64,000 nt of DNA from Guadua angustifolia (Eukaryota; Streptophyta; Magnoliopsida; Poales; Poaceae): positions 44,969,854 to 45,033,853 of the forward strand of contig CM070520.1 in assembly GCA_036346375.1 (NCBI GenBank). The letters are read 5' to 3'. A model generated the notes under the pieces. It was not told the DNA's origin, searched no databases, and was given only the letters and a program-made list of their open reading frames with translations. The translations under genes and the position numbers were made by a program. Positions 57,735 to 64,000 of this stretch are shown here, one piece after another; position 1 is the first letter of the stretch, and each line of letters begins with the position of its first letter.

Positions 57735-59037
57735 GTGTTTCTAATAATGACGAGTTCACATTCACAGCAAAAAGTGCCGGCGGAAGCTAGCAGCGCTCAC
57801 AACATGTCCCGACACTCTCGCCGGGTAAGGGACCGTCTCACGACGTCCCTGGAGGGGGGGCGGTGGTGCCCCCTGGCGGCGACAGAACAACCGGTTCAAC
57901 GACGGTTAGCCATGGAGGCGGCCACACCGGCCCAAAACCTGCATGCGGTCCGTCTCCTCTTGGACCACCCTCCGGTGGAACTCGCTGGAGACACCCCGGC
58001 CACGCCATGGCTGCGGGACATTGCTGGCCTCATAGAGGTGGCCTAGCTCCGCGTGGGGGTGCCTGATCGATCAGGTACCGTCGGTACTCCTCGATCAGGG
58101 GTGCGTGTGACTGCACCCAAGCTTCTAGCCACCCAAGTGGGAAGCGCTCTAGCCAGGAGGGCCAGAGCAAAGGAAAGGGCGTACAAGACACAGACCCCGT
58201 TTGCGTGGGGGGCCGTGAGGACCTAAGGGTTCACTTGGAGAAGCATTGCCGGTGGTGCGGCGATGACTTGCGCGACCTCCTGCAGCACCGTCGTGTCCAG
58301 GGGCAAGGCCATGACAGGCGGATGGCTCCTGGGGACGATAGCTCCTCCCACGACACCCACCTTCGTAATAAGGAGGAGGTCCTCTCCTCCGACTCTTTGG
58401 GGAGTCAAGATCCACGCTCCCCGACACGGTCTCTGGGCCGGGGTTCAGGTGGACAACGTGACTCCCCCTACGGTGTTGGGTGCTAGGCATTCTCTCGTTG
58501 GTTGCTTCGCGTTGCGTGGCCCAAAAGATTTCGCCCAACGTCCATCGAAAAATACAATGACACGACCAACCCGGAAGAATTTTTATAGATCTACACAACA
58601 GTGGTGCAAGCCGCCGGTGGGTCTGAAAAGGCCATGGCCAACTACTTCCCGACAGCCTTAACGGGGTCCGCCCGTTCCTAGCTATTGAACCTCCCGCGAG
58701 GATCGGTGCACTCGTGGGAGGAATTGTGCGGCCATTTCGTCACCAACTTCCAAGGCTCACACGCACAGCCGGGCGTGGAGGACGATCTCTATGCCCTTGA
58801 GCAGGAGAAAGGGGAGTCGTTACGCGACTTCATTCAACGGTTCAGTCATTGTCGCAATACGATCCTTAGGATCTCCGAGCAGTCGGTCGTCATCGCCTTC
58901 CGAAGAGGTGTTCGGGACCACAATATGCGGGAGAAGATGGCCACCCACAACATCACGACCACGTCCGAGCTGTTCTCCTTGGCTTGCCCTCATGCTGCTG
59001 CGCTTAGTCGTCTGCCATGCTTTACACGGTGGGGAAG
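57735..59037 (+). pseudogene. Second Tat-type gag remnant, without LTRs
   Basis: Starts at an in-frame ATG (57747) after a leader-like stretch. The N-terminal part reads QNLHAVRLLLDHPP and TPWLRDIAGLIEVA. After a broken middle, frames at 58545-59030 read KYNDTTNPEEFL, TAG, IYTTVVQAAGGSEKAMANYF, TALTGSARS, TAG, LLNLPRGSVHSWEELCGHF, NFQGSHAQPG and GESLRDFIQRFSHCRNTI, a typical Tat gag domain. The first TAG (58586-58588) stands where Gln is usual and the second (58679-58681) where Trp is usual. No protease, pol or LTR follows, so it is a fragment. Confidence 0.8.
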
Positions 59038-59053
59038 GGAGCTAAATTCGTAA

Positions 59054-59195
59054 ATTTATACATGAAAGGCTAGATTTGTAAATGAGATAACTGGGCCAAC
59101 AAAAGCAATACATTCCAAGTATGTGCCCATGTTTTAATGGAAAAGAATGATCTCTTTCTTTATTCATCACAATCACGACGGATACAACCATCTAA
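59054..59195. other. Short spacer before the inverted-repeat element
   Basis: Nothing recognised. It ends with TCTAA at 59191-59195, of which TAA could be the left target duplication of the next element. Confidence 0.4.
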
Positions 59196-59691
59196 GGGCC
59201 TAATTGTTTCGGCTTTTTTACTGGTTTAAAAGTCAAAAAGCTTAAAGTTGAAACAAACAGATAGCTTTTAAGTTAAGCTTGAAAAAAGCCAAAAGCCTCC
59301 ATATAACTATAATCTAAAAGCCAATATGAGGTGGCTTTTTTTGGCTTTTGCGGAGTGAAATTTATACTTACCATTGAAGTTGTAACATATTTACCCACCA
59401 GTGCCATCCATATATAAACTAAACTCCTTTGTTTTTTTCGCTGCTCTCCTCCCCCCATCCCTGATCGCCTGAGACCTGGCGGCGTGCATACTCCCTCGCG
59501 ACAAGCTGGCGTCGCCCTCCTCCGCCTGACTCCCTCATCCCCCACGAGACTCGGCGGCACCCTTCCCCGCGACAAGCCGGCAGCGCCCTCCTCGGTCGGG
59601 CTCCCTCATCTCGCACGACACCCGGCGGCGGCCTCCCCCATGACAAGCCGGCGGCGGCCTCCCCCATGACAAGCCGGCGGTGGCTTCCCCC

Positions 59692-59823
59692 GAGGCGCAC
59701 GTCAGGGTGCTCGAGGCACCAGAGGCCAGGGGGCGGTACGTTTGCGCCGAAAGGATGCTGCACTGCAGCGAGCTCTGCTGGATTCTCGCTGAGCTCTTCC
59801 CAGAGTACCCCATTCCTACAAAG
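59692..59823 (+). pseudogene. Cinnamoyl-CoA reductase-like exon fragment
   Basis: Translates as EAHVRVLEAPEARGRYVCAE, then RMLHCSELCWILAELFPEYP and IPTK. In plant CCR, the NADPH-dependent enzyme at the entry to monolignol synthesis, the matching region reads much like AHVLVYEAPxAxGRYLCAE followed by a VLHR-type stretch and ending FPEYPxPT(K/R). The similarity stops exactly at CCTACAAA, and GTACAA follows, a plausible splice donor at a known CCR exon end, so genomic DNA with intron was probably captured. Only about 44 codons remain, the catalytic Rossmann part is absent, and some residues differ (CSELCW instead of the usual RGDVV-like stretch). The upstream 26-bp tandem repeat (GGCGGCCTCCCCCATGACAA) is unrelated. 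Not a functional gene. Confidence 0.72.
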
Positions 59824-61829
59824 TACAAACAACAATGTTCTGGTTTGGTTGTTGAAACAGGTGCTAGCTACTCCCAGTTTCTGCTTGTTTCAATCCAAAG
59901 GCATGACTTAGGTGCTCTAATCGTAAGAAATCTACTAATGCTCGTCAAATTTGTCACTTTGAGAGTGCATTGCTCTAGTTGACAGTAAAGGAAAAACTTT
60001 TGAACTGTATCATACTTTCCATGGTTTGCAATTACTTCGTCAGAGTGGCCAGCTAATTTTGGAACATTGCAGAATTCAGGCCTGTTCGAATGGTTGCATT
60101 GCTGTTTAGAGCTACAGTATAACATTGCTGGTCTATGAAAATTGAAAAAACAGGTTGGGCTGGTCAGTGAGTACTTGGATCCCTGCTCAGTCAGTAGTTT
60201 GACAAAAGATTGAGATAGTCAATAGCAAGATTGTTCTTCCCCGGCGAGCAGTACTTAAATTTCTTAACACTACATTGTGAGTTTATGACCCCTTTGTTCA
60301 TGAGCCGTGTATAAGGTTTTCCAGTATCTCTGCTTTGAATTGTTCTGTTGATAAAACATAAGTGGTTTGTGAGTATCTGAAATTTCTTCAAGAGAAAACA
60401 ATAGCTTTGCTTTGCTTTGAAGACAAAGCAAATTGTATCTGAAATTTCATCGACAAAAACGGTGACTTACATAACAAATATGGTTTCTGAACTTCTGAAA
60501 TTTCCTGAAGGCAAAACAATGACTTTGATAACATTTTTTGATAGCATGCATTGTGGTCAGAAAAACAGGTGTAGGTAAGCATTGCAAAACTTATGTAGAT
60601 TGGAACTACAAAAGATGAAACACATCAATTTATATATGCACTACTGATAACAAGCTGTATGCATGTAGTTTGATATAAACTGCAAAAACCATCAAACCCA
60701 AATCCATTCTGAGTTTGGTACGCCAGTGCTGGCTTTAATTTTGGCCAACTGGACTTCTCATTTCATACTAGATTGGGATAGGTATGCAATTTGAAACCAA
60801 ATAAAACAATGTCTTCAGTTCAGTAGCCTGCTAGCTGGAGCCAACTCAGTACCTATACAAACCGGCCAATAGTTTAAAACTTCACATGTGTAAAAACCTT
60901 ATTACCCTTATATTCTTCCTGTCTTCCACCCGTATGAACCTTTTTGTATGTAATTTAGCTCATGTTCACAGGAATTAACAATTTTTATGCTAAAACCAAC
61001 AGGATTCCTGGGAGCTGCTCTGGAAAGGTGATTGAGAAGGCAGCATATCTGAACGCAATAAATCTGAAGGCAAATCACTACACTTGTGTTTATGAAAGGT
61101 GATTGACCCTTCCAGACAAATAATTTTCTGATTAAAGGTCGCTAGGAAGTTCTTTATATACCAATCTAGCCTTTTCCATTATGTATACTGCAGAGCATTA
61201 AAATTTTGCATTGAGGTGCAAAAGTTATGTGTTTGAGCTAAGCTGATACTTATTTTAGGATCCCTCATTGTTCAGGTTTATGAAATGTGTTTGTACTGAG
61301 CTATTTTTAGAACCGGTTATTGCTAATGTTCTGTAGCTAGGAACTTGGTTTGTCATCCTGTTGAACATAGAAGTATCATGTGTTCTGTTATATCCCATCA
61401 AAATGTGATTGAACGTTCATTTGGCGTACAGAAAATGAAATGGCGAATGTACTTGCAGCTTATGGGAGTATTTTTTTCTATATACGCCGTAAGTAATTGG
61501 ACGATTTGGGTTTCTACTCCAACTGACATGGGTACTAACACCAACATTGACCAGTGCCGTAAGCTGTAGGCGTGTGAACACTAAACACCCCCCTCCTAAA
61601 ACTACAATAGTTTCTTCCAGCCATGAGATCTTTTTTAGGCTCCCTTTTAATCCCAGCAAAACGTGTCGCCAGGCCTCTACGACCAACTGCTGCTACGTGC
61701 TTGCTAGTCGCGAATGGTACCAATCAAGAAGCTCACGGCTTGGCTTGAATGGATCTCAAGCATGTATACCATGGTCATCTCCTTCTCCCTCACTATCTTA
61801 AAGGGTATTCCAGACTTTTCAACAATTAG
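59824..61829. other. AT-rich interior of the inverted-repeat element
   Basis: No supportable gene. The stretch at 60360-60530 repeats the words CTGAAATTTC and CAAAACAATGACTTT a few times. A short open stretch at about 61000-61080 (GSCSGKVIEKAAYLN) could be another captured exon, but I do not recognise it. Confidence 0.35.
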
Positions 61830-62049
61830 CTACACTATCCAACCCATAAAAAAGCCAAAGTGCCAAACAACGTGCCTTGGCTTAAAAGCTCATTAAGCCA
61901 AAAAGCTGGCTTTAAGCCAAAAGCCAAAAAGACTAAGTCGAAACAAACAGGGCCTACGAATGGTGGTGTGTTAACAGGCCGTAAGCACCGAGAACATGAA
62001 GTACTAGGATAGTTTGCGTGGCGTATCGCCAAGTCGTTGTTCTTTTCGT

Positions 62050-62800
62050 AAAAATAATTTTGTTTGTGTTTCATCGGTGTTTTTTTAAAATCATCGAGGA
62101 AACACGCGAAACGGTTGAAAGAATACAAATGCATCCGCGTTTGTGCTAAATTGAAAGGTCTTTTTGTGAAAAATAACCGGAATGATCCAAACAGCACTGC
62201 GTTTTTTGGTATTTATTTAGGGTTCCTTCACGAAAGATTCACGATTTTTCTGAACTAGAAGGTCCTCTTCATAAAAAAAACCGTGGGATGAACCTACACG
62301 TTATTACGTATTTTTTGAGAGACCTGCACATGAAAAGGAAAAAATGAGCTGAGCCGAGCTGGCTATGCATTTTTTTATGGAAACCGTTTCGTTTTTTTCA
62401 TCGTGTTTTTTTTAAATCATCGAGGAAACGCGAGAGACGGTTAAAAGGACACAAGTGCATCCGCGATTGTGCTAGCCGAGCCAAGCCGGCCGTGCATTTT
62501 TTTGGCGGAAACAATATCTTTTTTTTCGTCGGCTAATTTTTTTAAATCGTCGGGGAAACACCAGAAACAGTTGAAAGGACACAAGTGCACCCACGATGCG
62601 CTAAACCGAAAGGTCCTTTTCATGTAAAATAAACGGAATGATCCAAACGGCACTACCTTTTTTTTGGTATCTATCTAGGGTCCTCTCACGAAAGATCTGC
62701 ATTTTTTTTGAACCAGAAGGTCCTCTTCGTTAAAAATCGTGAATAGGACCTATACGTAATTATGAATTTTTCCAAGGACCTAAATGCAAAAAAATTTTGA
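62050..62800. repeat. Diverged direct repeats of 150-330 bp
   Basis: The motif set ATCATCGAGGAAACRCG, GTTGAAAGGACACAAGTGCA, GAAAGGTCCTTTT, ACGGAATGATCCAAACGGCA and ACCAGAAGGTCCTCTTC occurs in order at 62085-62280 and again at 62550-62740, with a partial copy at 62400-62480. Copies differ by many bases. It is not coding in any frame. Confidence 0.7.
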
Positions 62801-63268
62801 GCTGCACTGCCGGGCGTTTGGCTCAAATCAACGGGAGAGCGAGATTTCTCCCGGAAATAGAAGAGGTATGATTAGGTTGTACACCGGAATGAGAAGCAAA
62901 ATTGGTATATCTGGAAACAGGTATATGAAAACTGCAAACAAGTGAGCTCCTGGATCTACGTACCGATCTCCTGGACCAGGATCAAAATTTCGGCAAAATT
63001 TTGCGAAATTTTGGCGAAATCTTAGATTTTGGACCCCTCCAAAATTCATAATCCAATCGAAATAAAAAAAATCAAATTGCTATAGTATTTTAGAAATCTT
63101 AGGGAAATTTCGATCAATTTCGCCGAGATTTCAGATATTTTGACCGAAATTTACATTGTTTGGACCGGATTTCATTTGGTTTGGACCGGATTTGGCACTG
63201 TTTTTTTGACAACTACAATACCATTTTGTAAGGAATACATATAAACATTTTACAATTGAAACACAAAA
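62801..63268. other. AT-rich region with short internal duplications
   Basis: No gene seen. Repeated TTTCGGCAAAATTTTGCGAAATTT-like words at 62980-63130 and GTTTGGACCGGATTT twice at 63159-63191. Nothing supports a function. Confidence 0.4.
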
Positions 63269-63640
63269 CTGACTATAGCTCATTTGGTTAGGGCATGTAC
63301 AATGGTATAGACGGCAACTGTCTATAATACATCTCCATATCATCTACAGACAGCACTAAAAATAACTCATACAATGAATTGTCTACATAGTTGTCTATAA
63401 TGGTCTCTTATTCAATTAACAGACTATCTATACAATGGTATACAAAATATAAAGCTGTCTATAAAACTGTCTATTAAATAGTAGACAACAGCTTTCTCTC
63501 TTTTTCTTCTATCTTCTCCACATTACTTAAAATCCTACGTGACATCTCTTACAAACTGCTGAGTGTGAACCATTGTATATGCCCTTAGAGCTCACAGAGA
63601 GCATGTATGAGGTCGCTGGTTCAACACCCAGAAGTAGCTT
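63269..63640 (+). repeat. tRNA-derived sequence (SINE head or tRNA pseudogene), split by a MITE
   Basis: A-box-like TAGCTCATTTGG at 63276-63287 (one mismatch to TRGCNNAGYNGG) and B-box-like GGTTCAACACC at 63618-63628. Setting the MITE and one TTA aside leaves them about 34 bp apart, which fits tRNA spacing. The D arm (GCTC...GAGC) and T arm (CTGG...CCAG) still pair. The anticodon stem is poor, so this is not a working tRNA. Confidence 0.65.
63291..63584. mobile_element. Tourist-like (PIF/Harbinger) MITE, 294 bp
   Basis: Terminal inverted repeats GGGCATGTACAATGGT at the left and, in reverse complement, GGGCATATACAATGGT at the right (one mismatch). The flanking 3-bp duplication TTA at 63288-63290 and 63585-63587 is the type expected for PIF/Harbinger MITEs. 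The interior is AT-rich with repeated CTGTCTATAA and ACAATGGTAT words and no coding. Confidence 0.88.
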
Positions 63641-64000
63641 ATTCGGTGCCAGTTTTTGTAGTATGATTCCCAAGGTGAAAACTTCAATGCTGAGACCTGA
63701 GAGTAGGGTTCGCAAAACCATGGTAAATCACCAGTTTAATGCAGTTTTCGAGTGTACCACTGCGCTCCGGAAGTTAAACCGTGCAGTAAACGGGTAAATT
63801 TAAAATTCAAATTCAAAAATTTCACAAAATTTAGAAAAAATTTATTCAAAAATTTCCTAAATTAGTATGAAATTTCTAATATGAAATTTCTTTTAAAATT
63901 TCTTATATTAAATCGCGCACCTCTGATATGAAATTTCTTTTAAAAACACAGTTTAGAGATATTTTTGAGCCATTTGAAATCTTAAAAATGGAAAAACAAA
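63641..64000. other. AT-rich end of the window
   Basis: No gene recognised. The last 200 bp contain repeated AAATTTC and TATGAAATTTCT words, low complexity. Confidence 0.4.

Larger units (their letters stand above)
59196..61954. mobile_element. Inverted-repeat DNA element carrying captured gene sequence (Pack-type)
   Basis: The left end GGGCCTAATTGTTTCGGCTT and the reverse complement of the right end, GGCCCTGTTTGTTTCGACTT, are related. Both continue into GGCTTTT/AAGCC-rich subterminal DNA, so the ends form imperfect inverted repeats of roughly 60-100 bp. A flanking TAA on the left and TAC on the right might be a damaged 3-bp duplication as in PIF/Harbinger, but the superfamily is not certain. 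No transposase is present. Inside are a GC-rich block (59440-59830) with part of a cinnamoyl-CoA reductase-like exon and 2 kb of AT-rich DNA. It looks like a non-autonomous element that captured host sequence. Confidence 0.65.

Noticed and set aside
59692..59823. A functional CCR gene
   Set aside because: Only about 44 codons of one exon are present and no other CCR motif was found within 3 kb on either side.
59196..61954. A Pack-MULE
   Set aside because: The ends are short and imperfect, do not look like MULE terminal repeats, and no 9-bp target duplication was found. The superfamily is left open.
63269..63640. A functional tRNA gene split by an intron
   Set aside because: The intervening 294 bp has MITE ends and a TTA duplication, lies in the D arm instead of the anticodon loop, and the anticodon stem is poor.

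Overview
This window is intergenic heterochromatin from a plant nuclear genome, almost certainly a grass (Poaceae). It contains no intact host gene. Nearly everything recognisable is a transposable element: Ty3/gypsy retrotransposons of the Tat and Del/Tekay (chromovirus) lineages, two large solo LTRs, hAT and CACTA DNA transposons, and small inverted-repeat elements. The lineage mix, a CACTA accessory protein of a type I know from rice, and a captured cinnamoyl-CoA-reductase-like exon fit a grass; the species cannot be named.

Layout. (1) 170-6427: a decayed hAT transposase gene on the minus strand, split by solo LTR 'F' (1098-4264, TSD CTCAT). (2) 7332-57640: a CACTA element on the minus strand. 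Its transposase (54540-57640) and second gene (35496-36376 continuing in frame at 7332-7404) are separated by later insertions. (3) Inside the second gene is solo LTR 'E' (7405-35495, TSD CCGGC, same family as F). Inside E is a broken Del-like element 'D' (8978-33746); inside D's LTR is a Tat element 'A' (9242-30469, TSD AGGAT); inside A's antisense gene is a Del-like element 'B' (17069-27162, TSD CGCGG). That makes five nested levels: CACTA > E > D > A > B. (4) Also within the CACTA interval is Del/Tekay element 'C' (36377-52534) with 4.9-kb LTRs, a 1069-codon gag-pol frame whose reverse transcriptase has lost its catalytic loop, and a separate chromodomain frame. (5) 52535-54290: CACTA-like inverted subterminal motifs, a tRNA-like stretch and a ~94-bp tandem repeat. 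(6) 57735-59037: a decayed Tat gag. (7) 59196-61954: an inverted-repeat element carrying the CCR-like exon. (8) 62050-62800: diverged direct repeats. (9) 63291-63584: a Tourist-like MITE inserted into the A box of a tRNA-derived sequence.

The genes do not form a host pathway; they are parts of separate mobile elements. Points that matter most for a reader: exact target-site duplications fix the insertion order; a 196-bp exact duplication marks either a rearrangement or an assembly haplotype switch at D; LTR-pair differences cluster at CAG/CTG sites as indels, which suggests sequencing error at methylated CHG; and several TAG stops in A sit where a glutamine codon is expected, which looks like real methylation-driven decay. 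Protein family assignments rest on recognised motifs; no database search was run.
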